Source of the DNA: B18-G4 sp032250805
GTDB lineage: Bacteria > Bacteroidota > Bacteroidia > Bacteroidales > B18-G4
Reading direction: 5' to 3'
Assembly (NCBI GenBank): GCA_032250805.1
Contig: JAVVEM010000002.1
Coordinates: 1 to 64,000 of the forward strand
Length of the DNA: 64,000 nucleotides
Shown here one piece after another: positions 1 through 7,921 of this stretch. The notes beneath the pieces were generated by a model. It was given only the letters and a program-made list of their open reading frames with translations. It did no database searches and was not told the origin of the DNA. The translations under genes and the position numbers were made by a program. Each line of letters begins with the position of its first letter. The stretch's first letter is position 1.

Positions 1-218
1 TTTATCATGTATCATATACCATTTGACTTAAATAGAACATGTAAAATGCAAAATGGACAATTCCTGTTTTTAATCCTATGCGCAAATCAACAAAATATAA
101 TAACTTTGGTCCGGCAATGCACAGGCCGCCTGAATATTTACAGAAAGAATGATATAAAACTTTGAATTGAATTCAATAAAATCATAGCTACAATAACCAG
201 AAATAAAAATTCAACGCC

Positions 219-794
219 ATGAATAAAGTATATCAAATTCAGATCACATTAAATCATTCTAAACCCAAAATATGGAGAAGAATTCTTATCCCGGCCGATC
301 TCACGCTTGCAGATTTTCATAAAGTAATACAATCGGCCATGGGTTGGGAAAATGCTCACCTGCATCATTTTATTAAGAACAATAAGTATTATTCCAATAA
401 AATGGAAGATGATGATTTCTGGGATGATACCATGAATGTCGACTATCAGGATATGAAAGTTGCAGACTTGCTGGTGAAAGAAAAAGATGAGATTATTTAT
501 GAATATGATTTTGGCGACGGCTGGGAACACATCATCATTCTTGAAGATATTCAGCAAAAAGAAAAAGCCGTACATCCGGTTTGTATTGATGGAAAGATGA
601 ACTGCCCGCCTGAGGATTGTGGCGGTGTGTGGGGATATGATGAAATGTTAAATATTTTAAAAGACCCAAAGAATCCGGATTATGAAGGCTACAAGGAATG
701 GCTTGGGGAAGATTTTGACCCGGAACATTTTAAGATTGACGAAATTAACAAGCGATTGAAAATGAAAAACTTTGGCAGTTATTTCTTTTATTAA
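219..794 (+). CDS. Plasmid pRiA4b ORF-3-like family protein
   Basis: A 191-residue cytosolic protein with no signal peptide or membrane segment. The opening (YQIQITLNHSKPKIWRRI), the HLHHF stretch near residue 50 and the later YDFGDGWEH motif are hallmarks of the pRiA4b ORF-3-like family, common on plasmids and chromosomes and of unknown biochemical role. The C-terminal half has the usual acidic NCPPEDCGGVWGY segment, whose two cysteines are typical of the family. The gene stands alone: 270 bases separate it from the tetR gene on the same strand. Family membership is clear; function cannot be assigned. Confidence 0.85.
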   Translation: MNKVYQIQITLNHSKPKIWRRILIPADLTLADFHKVIQSAMGWENAHLHHFIKNNKYYSNKMEDDDFWDDTMNVDYQDMKVADLLVKEKDEIIYEYDFGDGWEHIIILEDIQQKEKAVHPVCIDGKMNCPPEDCGGVWGYDEMLNILKDPKNPDYEGYKEWLGEDFDPEHFKIDEINKRLKMKNFGSYFFY

Positions 795-1038
795 ATGGTA
801 TTAAACCCCTGAACAAGCTCTGGACTCGTATTTCCGCAGCAGGTTACGGGCAATTTAACCACCCATTCTCGTCCACCGAAGGTATGCAGTCCTGAAGCCG
901 GAAGTAGCATCAATTCGGGAAATTATTCGATCTGATATAGTGACGAAAATAGCAGCGAAAAGCCGGCCGGAATAAACCCAATAATATAAATTTTTAATAA
1001 AAAACTTGCATTTCGGCAATAAATGTTGTTATTTTGTA

Positions 1039-1052
1039 AGTGAATACTAACT
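1039..1052. promoter_or_regulatory. Putative TetR operator, copy 1
   Basis: The 14-mer AGTGAATACTAACT lies 12 bases before the tetR start codon. It is partly palindromic (10 of 14 positions match its own reverse complement) and recurs with 12 of 14 identities just before the downstream exporter gene. Seen directly: the repeat and its symmetry. Inferred: an operator for the encoded TetR protein, giving autoregulation. Confidence 0.45.
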
Positions 1053-1064
1053 AACTATAATAAA

Positions 1065-1640
1065 ATGTTATCAGACAGACAGCAACAGATCATCGAAGCC
1101 TCAATGGAATTGATAGATAAAAAGGGCATACAGGGATTTACAATAAAAAACCTGTCGAAAGAACTTGGAATTTCCGAACCGGGAATTTATCGCCACTTTG
1201 AAAGCAAGTTTGATATCATGAATACAATTCTTGATGTTTTTAAAGATCAGCTATACGATTATCAAAACATGCTTAGTAGCAAAGACACCAGGCCGGAAGA
1301 GCGCATAATTGAATTTTTTGATTCATTATTCAGGGTGCTTACAGCAAATCCAACTTTTGCATCCGTCATTTTTGCCGAAGAGATATTCCGGAATGAAAAA
1401 AGGCTTTCAGAAAAAATATTTGAAATACAGGGAATTAATACCGGCATGATGAAAGAATTGATCATGGAAGCCAGATCCGGTTCAAAAACAAACCCGGACA
1501 TTGATCCTGATATGATTAACATGATCCTTCACGGATCAGTCCGTTTTATTGTGAGGCAATGGAAAGCGGGCAAGCATAATTTTAATCTCAGAAGCAAAGG
1601 AAATGAACTGGTATCGGCCATTATAAAAGCAATGATCTGA
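1065..1640 (+). CDS. TetR/AcrR family transcriptional regulator
   Basis: A 191-residue regulator. Residues 1-50 carry the TetR-type helix-turn-helix (RQQIIEASMELIDKKGIQGFTIKNLSKELG, then ISEPGIYRHFESK), the most conserved part of the family. The rest is a helical ligand-binding and dimerisation domain of normal length. The next gene on the same strand, 91 bases on, is an RND/MMPL exporter, so the natural prediction is a repressor of that exporter which responds to an exported lipophilic compound. A shared 14-bp box lies before both this gene and the exporter gene, consistent with autoregulation. The ligand cannot be read from the sequence. Confidence 0.9.
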   Translation: MLSDRQQQIIEASMELIDKKGIQGFTIKNLSKELGISEPGIYRHFESKFDIMNTILDVFKDQLYDYQNMLSSKDTRPEERIIEFFDSLFRVLTANPTFASVIFAEEIFRNEKRLSEKIFEIQGINTGMMKELIMEARSGSKTNPDIDPDMINMILHGSVRFIVRQWKAGKHNFNLRSKGNELVSAIIKAMI

Positions 1641-1708
1641 AAAATTAACTTAACATTATGAAAAATAATAAATCATATCACATCATCTATAAGCTCGCCA
1701 ATTTAATT

Positions 1709-1722
1709 AGTGAGTATTAACT
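1709..1722. promoter_or_regulatory. Putative TetR operator, copy 2
   Basis: AGTGAGTATTAACT, 9 bases before the exporter start codon, is the second copy of the box found before tetR (12 of 14 positions identical). Its position would let a bound repressor block expression of the exporter, LolA-like and barrel genes separately from tetR. The role is inferred from the repeat and its placement. Confidence 0.45.
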
Positions 1723-1731
1723 ACGATAATT

Positions 1732-4038
1732 ATGGAAAAAATATTTCGGAAAATTATAAAAGCCCACTGGCCAGTGCTGATTAGCACCCTCGTTGTGAGT
1801 GCGATATTTTTCTGGTTCATGATGCAAAACTCAGAAATGGAAACCGATCTTGACGAATATATGCCTCAGGACCATCCGGCCTTTGAATACAGTGATGAGG
1901 CCGAATCGTGGTTCGGCATTAAAGACGGGATCATCGTTGCCATTGAGAACACTGAAGGCATCTACAACACAGAAACCCTCGACACACTGAAACAGCTTAC
2001 CCGCACCCTGCAAAGCATGGACGAGATACACAAAGCAGACGTTACCTCGCTCTACACCGCAGATAATATCACCGGAACGGAGCTGGGCCTGGAGGTAAAG
2101 GAATTTTATAAAAGGGTGCCTTCCACCCCTGAAGATCTCGACAAACTGCGGCAAAACGTAGAAACAAACGATATGACCCATGGACGTTTGGTTTCAACTG
2201 ATGGAAAGGTGGCCATCATTATTGCTGAGATTGACGACGATGTTTTTACACAGGATTTTTATGAACGTATTTTGTCGACTACCTCAAAATTTGAAACGGA
2301 TAAGATCAAAATCCATGTGGCGGGCCGGCCTATCGTTGAAGGGACCATGGCCCTGCTTGGCCCGAAAGACATGAAAAAGATGGTTCCAATCGTATTGCTG
2401 GTCATCATCATTGTGCTTTACATCATGCTGAGAAGCATTAAAAGCACCCTGCTTACCATGTCGGTAGTGTTTTTTAGTGTGCTATGGGCATTTGGCCTGA
2501 TGGCCCTGCTAAACATTCCGATCTATGCTGTAACCACCATGATGCCGGTAATGCTTATCGCTATCGGCGTGGCCGACGGCATTCATCTCTATAGCCATCT
2601 GCAGTTGTTTTTGAAAAAAAATCCAGGGGCATCAAAAAAAGAAGCTACCATGGACATGCTCCGCAAAATGTGGAAGCCCGTGGCCATGACTTCTGTTACC
2701 ACATCGGTAGGATTTATTTCCCTGCTTACATCAGAGGTGCTTCCCATCAAGTATTTTGGCGTATTTACAGCCTTCGGGGTAATGGCCGCAATGTTCTTCT
2801 CACTGGTGATCATCCCGGCAGGCATCATGATATTCGGGCTTCCGAAAATCAAAAAGCAAAAAATCAGCAAAAAAGACACAAGCCATAAGCTGGCCAATGG
2901 TTTTGCCCTGAAAGTGATCCGCAATAAACCCTGGTCTATAATTATAACGGCTGCTATTATTGTATTATCTGTGATCGGAATGCAAAAGATATGGATCAAT
3001 TCCAGTTTTCTCGATAAATTTGAACGAGACAGCGACATCGTACTTACCGATAAATTCATCAACGAACACTTTGGCGGAACCACCTCATTAAACCTGGTGC
3101 TGGATGCAGGCAGCGAAAATGCAGATATTTTCAAAGAACCTGAAGTGTTAAGGCTTGTGGAAAAAATGCAGAACAATGTTGAAGACAGCCTGCCAATTGT
3201 TGGCAATTCATTCTCACTGGTTGATTATGTTAACAGAATGAACATGGTAATGAATGCCGACAGGGAAGAGTTCAACAGGGTGCCCGACAGCAAAGATATG
3301 GTGGCACAATACCTCCTGCTTTATGAAATGTCAGGTGATCCGGAAAACCTGAACAAGGTGGTGGATTATAATTATTCAAAATTAAATGTAACCTTCCAGC
3401 TGAAAAGCGACAACTCCAAAGCCATTAACTCTACCCTTGCAATAATTGATGACTACACCGACGAGTTTAAAGAGAAAGGCATCGAAATAAACTATGCCGG
3501 CAGCGGATACAAAGGTCTGGTTTTTACCGACCTCATTCTGGAGGGGCAGATAAAAAGCCTGATACTTTCACTGCTGATCGTGGTCATACTGCTATCGCTG
3601 ATGTTCAAAAATATAAAAACAGGCCTGATCGGTGCAGTTCCCATTACCATTACAGCATTGATCAGTTTCGGGGTGATGGGTTTCCTGAACATTCCGTTGA
3701 ATACAACAACAGCTCTGCTATCAAGCATTGCCATAGGAATTGGAATTGACTATGCTGTTCACTTCATTGAGCAGTACCGGCTTAATGCCAAAATTACCGG
3801 CGACAAATTACTCACAGCCCAAAAAACCATGAACCATTCGGGAAGGGCCATTACCTACAACGCCATTGTGGTAATTGCAGGATTTATGGTATTGCTGTTT
3901 TCGGTATTTCCACCAAACAGGGAACTGGGCGCACTGGTATCCCTGAACATGTTCACAAGTTTTGCAGGTACACTTACCATCATGCTTGTATTAATGAATA
4001 AATCAAATATTTACATGAAAAATAAAAGGAGAAAATAA
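1732..4038 (+). CDS. RND/MMPL superfamily transporter
   Basis: A 768-residue inner-membrane protein with the duplicated RND plan of MMPL/HpnN-type lipid exporters: one N-terminal helix, a periplasmic loop (about residues 40-215), a helix block, a second periplasmic loop (about 420-610) and a second block. Both halves keep the family motif with an acidic residue in a membrane helix (GVADGIHLYSH and GIGIDYAVHF), where proton-relay residues sit. It is shorter than AcrB-type drug pumps and has no membrane-fusion partner nearby, so export of a hydrophobic or lipid substrate is more likely than tripartite drug efflux. A LolA-like protein follows after one base and then a barrel, suggesting an envelope lipid or lipoprotein transfer route. 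Confidence 0.9.
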   Translation: MEKIFRKIIKAHWPVLISTLVVSAIFFWFMMQNSEMETDLDEYMPQDHPAFEYSDEAESWFGIKDGIIVAIENTEGIYNTETLDTLKQLTRTLQSMDEIHKADVTSLYTADNITGTELGLEVKEFYKRVPSTPEDLDKLRQNVETNDMTHGRLVSTDGKVAIIIAEIDDDVFTQDFYERILSTTSKFETDKIKIHVAGRPIVEGTMALLGPKDMKKMVPIVLLVIIIVLYIMLRSIKSTLLTMSVVFFSVLWAFGLMALLNIPIYAVTTMMPVMLIAIGVADGIHLYSHLQLFLKKNPGASKKEATMDMLRKMWKPVAMTSVTTSVGFISLLTSEVLPIKYFGVFTAFGVMAAMFFSLVIIPAGIMIFGLPKIKKQKISKKDTSHKLANGFALKVIRNKPWSIIITAAIIVLSVIGMQKIWINSSFLDKFERDSDIVLTDKFINEHFGGTTSLNLVLDAGSENADIFKEPEVLRLVEKMQNNVEDSLPIVGNSFSLVDYVNRMNMVMNADREEFNRVPDSKDMVAQYLLLYEMSGDPENLNKVVDYNYSKLNVTFQLKSDNSKAINSTLAIIDDYTDEFKEKGIEINYAGSGYKGLVFTDLILEGQIKSLILSLLIVVILLSLMFKNIKTGLIGAVPITITALISFGVMGFLNIPLNTTTALLSSIAIGIGIDYAVHFIEQYRLNAKITGDKLLTAQKTMNHSGRAITYNAIVVIAGFMVLLFSVFPPNRELGALVSLNMFTSFAGTLTIMLVLMNKSNIYMKNKRRK

Positions 4039-4039
4039 A

Positions 4040-4825
4040 ATGAAAAAGTTAAGAATCATCACTATGATCGTCAGCTCCCTGATATTGACCGGAGCATTTC
4101 AGAATGCGAACACACAAAACCTGACAGGCAGAGAGATCGTCGACAAGACCTATAACCGCCCCACAGGCGAGGATCAGGAATCTGACCTAAAAATGATCCT
4201 GCTAAACAGTTCGGGAGATACCCGCATAAGGGAAATTAAACAATTCACCAAAGAAATGGGCGATGTGGAAAAAAGCATCATGTTTTTTATTTCCCCGGCC
4301 GATGTCAGAAATACCTCCTTCATGAACTGGTCGTACGACGACGACAGGGCCGATGACCAGTGGATCTATCTGCCGGCACTGAAAAAAGTTAAACGTATTT
4401 CCAGCGACAGCAAGAGCGACTATTTCATGGGATCCGATTTTACCTATGACGATCTTGGCGATCGCAAACTTGAAGAAGACACACACCAACTCCTGCGCGA
4501 AGAGGAAATTAACGGTAAAGCCTGTTATGTGGTTGAAAGCATTCCGGTAGACAAAGATTATATGTACTCAAAAACCATTACCTGGATCGAAAAAGAAACT
4601 TTTATCGGGGTAAAGAAAGAGTTTTATGATGAAGACGGCGACCTGCTAAAAATACTCAGTATTAATGAGTATAAAAACTTCGATGGTTTCGACATCATCA
4701 CATCTTCAGAAATGAAAAATATCCAGAAAAACCACCGTACCCAGATGGAGTTGAGTAACATACAAATTAACACGGGGGTTTCCGACCTTAAATTCAGTGA
4801 AAGAATGATGACCCGTGGGTTGTAG
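4040..4825 (+). CDS. LolA-like outer membrane lipoprotein-sorting protein
   Basis: A 261-residue exported protein: residues 1-26 form a signal peptide (KLRIITMIVSSLILTGAFQ). The mature part matches the LolA-like family usually named outer membrane lipoprotein-sorting protein; the stretch with DDQWIYLPALKKVKRIS followed by MGSDFTYDDL is typical. Such proteins have a half-barrel that binds lipid or acyl chains in the periplasm. The gene starts one base after the RND transporter stop, so the two are almost certainly co-translated, and the protein may receive the transporter's substrate. Binding of a particular lipid is inferred. Confidence 0.85.
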   Translation: MKKLRIITMIVSSLILTGAFQNANTQNLTGREIVDKTYNRPTGEDQESDLKMILLNSSGDTRIREIKQFTKEMGDVEKSIMFFISPADVRNTSFMNWSYDDDRADDQWIYLPALKKVKRISSDSKSDYFMGSDFTYDDLGDRKLEEDTHQLLREEEINGKACYVVESIPVDKDYMYSKTITWIEKETFIGVKKEFYDEDGDLLKILSINEYKNFDGFDIITSSEMKNIQKNHRTQMELSNIQINTGVSDLKFSERMMTRGL

Positions 4826-4838
4826 AAAAGCTTAAACT

Positions 4839-6077
4839 ATGAAAAACAAGATCTTTTTATCCATTATGCTTCTGCTCATCCTGAAAGGGCTTTCGGCCCA
4901 GTTTATTGATATCAGGGGATATGCAAGGACTTACGAGGGAATATTAACGGAATCGGGCAAGCTTGCCATTGCACAACAAACACTCGACATGTCGTTCGAA
5001 AAAATGGGAAACAAATCAGCGTTTAAAGCAAATCCTGTTTTGTATTTATACGACACCGACAGTCTCAGCCTTAAACTTCGTGAGTTGTACACCGACTTCT
5101 TCTTCAAGCGCTTTGATCTGCGCATCGGAAAACAGCAGGTAGTGTGGGGCAAAGCCGACGGAGTATTTATAACCGACATTGTTTCCCCATTGGATCTGCG
5201 TGAATTCCTCTTGCCTGACTTTTATGAGATCAGGCAGGGGATCATTGCCACCAAACTAAACTATTATATCGGAAACAGCACCATTGAGCTTATCTGGGTA
5301 TCGGTATTCACACCCAACGAAAGGCCGCAACCCGGATCTATCTGGTACATTGAGCCTGCTTTTCCGGTAAAACCAGAATTCAATTACGCAAAATCCGATA
5401 TAAGCCCCGGCATTGCCAATAGCGAAGTTTTTATGAAATATGCGTCACTGGGTTCCAAAATTGATTTTGAGCTGATGGGGGCTTACACCTGGGATGATAA
5501 TCCATCACTGTTTACAAAAAAAATATTTGATACCGTTGGCGGGCAATTGGTATTGAATCAACTGGAAATTATTCCCGAACATCACAGGCTTGGCGTTGGC
5601 GGCGGATCGTTTGGCACCGAAATATCGGGTGTGATTTTAAGGGGCGAAGGTGCTTATTATCATGGCAAGTATTTTCAAACCGCCGATCCACTTGCCGAAG
5701 GCAGCCTTACAGAAAAAGATTACCTGCATTACCTTGTGGGAGCAGATTTCAGTATTGGCAATGTGATGCTCAGCAGCCAGATCATTCAGGAAACAATACT
5801 TGATCATGACGATCACATCCTGCAAAAGCAAAACATCACCACCATGACCTTCCTGGCGCAATATGATCTTTTCAGGGAAACGTTGCATCTCGAACTATTC
5901 ACCTACCTCGGAATAACCAACGAGGATGCCCTGATCCGTCCGAAAATAACCTACGATATCGATGACGGATTTTCTGTTTTACTCGGGGCCAACATATTTA
6001 CAGGTGATGCCAGCGGAACATTCGGACAATACAAAGATAATTCGATGATATACACCAAACTGAAATATTCATTCTGA
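4839..6077 (+). CDS. Outer membrane beta-barrel protein (DUF1302-like)
   Basis: A 412-residue protein with a signal peptide (residues 1-21, ending LSAQ) and alternating amphipathic strands, ending in Tyr-Ser-Phe, the aromatic end of outer-membrane barrels. The segment LRIGKQQVVWGKADGVFITDIVSP resembles the DUF1302/alginate-export-like barrels that accompany MMPL exporters with LolA-like proteins. It follows the LolA-like gene by 13 bases and is the last gene of the tetR-exporter group. The likely role is the outer-membrane step of the same export route; this rests on gene order. Confidence 0.75.
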   Translation: MKNKIFLSIMLLLILKGLSAQFIDIRGYARTYEGILTESGKLAIAQQTLDMSFEKMGNKSAFKANPVLYLYDTDSLSLKLRELYTDFFFKRFDLRIGKQQVVWGKADGVFITDIVSPLDLREFLLPDFYEIRQGIIATKLNYYIGNSTIELIWVSVFTPNERPQPGSIWYIEPAFPVKPEFNYAKSDISPGIANSEVFMKYASLGSKIDFELMGAYTWDDNPSLFTKKIFDTVGGQLVLNQLEIIPEHHRLGVGGGSFGTEISGVILRGEGAYYHGKYFQTADPLAEGSLTEKDYLHYLVGADFSIGNVMLSSQIIQETILDHDDHILQKQNITTMTFLAQYDLFRETLHLELFTYLGITNEDALIRPKITYDIDDGFSVLLGANIFTGDASGTFGQYKDNSMIYTKLKYSF

Positions 6078-6159
6078 TGCTATATCCTGCAAGGTGCATC
6101 TCTCAGTCATTCTATCGCTATTGCTCCTGATTGCCCTGTGCCGACAAAGTTGCGTTGTG

Positions 6160-6215
6160 CATTTGTCATTTGTTATTTGTTATTTGTTATTTGTTATTTG
6201 TTATTTGTTATTTCT
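6160..6215. repeat. Heptanucleotide tandem array 1
   Basis: Eight consecutive 7-base units: two CATTTGT, five TATTTGT and a final TATTTCT. It lies between the barrel gene stop and the convergent lipoprotein gene. The same unit recurs in a larger array about 1.6 kb further on. No repeat-spacer alternation, so not CRISPR. Confidence 0.9.
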
Positions 6216-6271
6216 TTTCGTGGAGTCGTGCTGTCTTAATATCAGCCATCGAACATCCAAAATCAAAAATC

Positions 6272-7114
6272 TTAAAGCTCTTCGTAAAAATCGTTGCCAT
6301 TGAACAGGTATTTAACCCTGTTTAGGCAGGTATCCTGTCCGAGGTAATGAATATATCCGGTCCTGATATCGAGGCCCGGCATGGAGAGGGAAATAATGCC
6401 CGTGCGCAACCACCGGCAATCCGGATAATTGCCAAGCGGATCTTCAACAACTGATGAAAAAACAACGCTATTGCTGGCTGAACCCGCAGCTTCGCCCGTC
6501 ATTACAAACAGGTCGTCGGAAAATACCTGGGGCGTTTCCATACCCGACCGCAATTCGATCAATCGCTGCGAATTATAGGTTACCGGTTGCTTGTCAATAG
6601 TATCATTGGTAATGAGGGTATTGGAAATAACCCGGTGCTCAAAAGTGGGATAAGTGCCGGTAATGCCCAGGTTAATGATCAGGTTTTCGCCCGATAAGGC
6701 CACCGTATCATCCGGGTTATCAATAAATTCAAAATTTGTAAACGACAAGCGGGCCTCCGCCCCCTGCTCCCCGAACGATCTGTCAAGCACAGCCGTGATC
6801 ATGCCCTTTCTTTTGATACGATCAGGGCATTGCCTGAAAACATTCCCGTAGTCGATGGTAAAGCTGATCACCGGGTCTTCAGCATAAGTGCAAGTGGCAG
6901 CAAAAATATTCGCGCTTCCTGTTTGTACAAGTCCCGAATCACTTACAACCCGATAAAACAGGTTAAATACCCTCGAAAAAGCATTCTCAGCCATAACATG
7001 ATCGCTGGCCACCTGAAGGCCAGGACCGTAATTTGTTTCAATACTTCCCTTCTTACAGGAAAAAAGCAGTGCCGTAAACAGCATTAAGAGGAGAATATTT
7101 AACCTGACTGTCAT
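6272..7114 (-). CDS. Hypothetical lipoprotein
   Basis: A 280-residue protein with a lipoprotein signal: a hydrophobic stretch (LLLMLFTALLF) followed by Ser-Cys-Lys-Lys, with the lipidated cysteine near residue 20. The lysines after the cysteine are not an obvious surface-export signal. The remainder is beta-rich with several conserved-looking Gly/Asp turns and matches no family I recognise. It is transcribed toward array 1 and away from the folA gene 75 bases upstream. Lipidation is well supported; function is unknown. Confidence 0.75.
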   Translation of the reverse strand: MTVRLNILLLMLFTALLFSCKKGSIETNYGPGLQVASDHVMAENAFSRVFNLFYRVVSDSGLVQTGSANIFAATCTYAEDPVISFTIDYGNVFRQCPDRIKRKGMITAVLDRSFGEQGAEARLSFTNFEFIDNPDDTVALSGENLIINLGITGTYPTFEHRVISNTLITNDTIDKQPVTYNSQRLIELRSGMETPQVFSDDLFVMTGEAAGSASNSVVFSSVVEDPLGNYPDCRWLRTGIISLSMPGLDIRTGYIHYLGQDTCLNRVKYLFNGNDFYEEL

Positions 7115-7189
7115 GTTTGCATGATATGGGGAGGGGTTTTAGTATACTGCTTTTTAGTTTATCATTAAAGACAGGATACTGAATATCGC

Positions 7190-7681
7190 TTATCCCTTCC
7201 GTTTATATACCTGAAACGAAAATTCCAGTCCGTTATTTTCTTCATCCACATGATCTTCTTCTTCAATCAGTTCCCATTCTTTTTCACTGATCTCAGGAAA
7301 AAAGGTGTCGGCTTCATAGCTCCGGTGTACCCTTGTAATATAGAGTTTGTCGGCCAGGGGCATGAACTGCCTGTATATGGAACCTCCTCCGATGATAAAA
7401 CACTCCTCATCTTCGCTGCATGCGTCAATGGCCTCTTCAATGGAATGCGCCATAATACAGCCTTCGAAATGATCATCAGGATCGTCGGTGATCACAATGC
7501 TGGTTCGCTTTGGCAGGGGCCTTACCGGTAACGACAAATATGTATTTTTTCCCATGATCATCTTATGCCCCAAAGTGATCTTTTTAAAATGCTGCAGGTC
7601 GTCGGTAATATGCCATAAAAGCTCGTTGTCTTTTCCTATGGCATAATTTTCGGCTATCGCCACGATAATTGATATCGACAT
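7190..7681 (-). CDS. folA: Dihydrofolate reductase
   Basis: A 163-residue enzyme of normal length for bacterial DHFR, which reduces dihydrofolate to tetrahydrofolate with NADPH. The N-terminus SIIVAIAENYAIGKDNELLWHI is diagnostic. The substrate-binding acid is in the LLWHITDDLQHFK segment (about residue 29). The NADPH-binding motifs MIMGKNTYLSLP and FIIGGGSIYRQF are both present, followed by the C-terminal YITRVH strand. It lies alone on the minus strand between a lipoprotein gene and repeat array 2; no thymidylate synthase gene is in the window. Confidence 0.96.
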   Translation of the reverse strand: MSISIIVAIAENYAIGKDNELLWHITDDLQHFKKITLGHKMIMGKNTYLSLPVRPLPKRTSIVITDDPDDHFEGCIMAHSIEEAIDACSEDEECFIIGGGSIYRQFMPLADKLYITRVHRSYEADTFFPEISEKEWELIEEEDHVDEENNGLEFSFQVYKRKG

Positions 7682-7742
7682 ATATTATGGTATTGGAAGT
7701 TTGACGACAAAAGTATGAATAAGTTCTTAAAAATACTTTATC

Positions 7743-7805
7743 TGGATGCTGGATACTGGATGCTGGATACTGGATGCTGGATACTGGATGCTGGATACTG
7801 GATAC
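7743..7805. repeat. Heptanucleotide tandem array 2a (TGGATGC/TGGATAC)
   Basis: Nine 7-base units, alternating TGGATGC and TGGATAC until the last two, which are both TGGATAC. It abuts array 2b, which has a different unit but the same length and phase (7 bases). It lies upstream of folA, beyond the 3' end of the next minus-strand gene. Confidence 0.92.
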
Positions 7806-7811
7806 TGGAAA

Positions 7812-7909
7812 TTTGTTACTTGTTATTTGTTACTTGTTATTTGTTATTTGTTATTTGTTACTTGTTATTTGTTATTTGTTATTTGTTATTTGTTATTTGT
7901 TATTTGTTA
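7812..7909. repeat. Heptanucleotide tandem array 2b (TTTGTTA/CTTGTTA)
   Basis: Fourteen consecutive 7-base units, mostly TTTGTTA with CTTGTTA at units 2, 4 and 8, then a degenerate TTCTTTA. It uses the same unit as array 1 in another phase. It ends 12 bases before the stop codon of the minus-strand gene at 7922. Confidence 0.92.
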
Positions 7910-7921
7910 TTCTTTATCCGC

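Noticed and set aside
7743..7909. Possible CRISPR array
   Set aside because: The units are 7 bases and directly tandem, with no spacers and no cas genes in the window.
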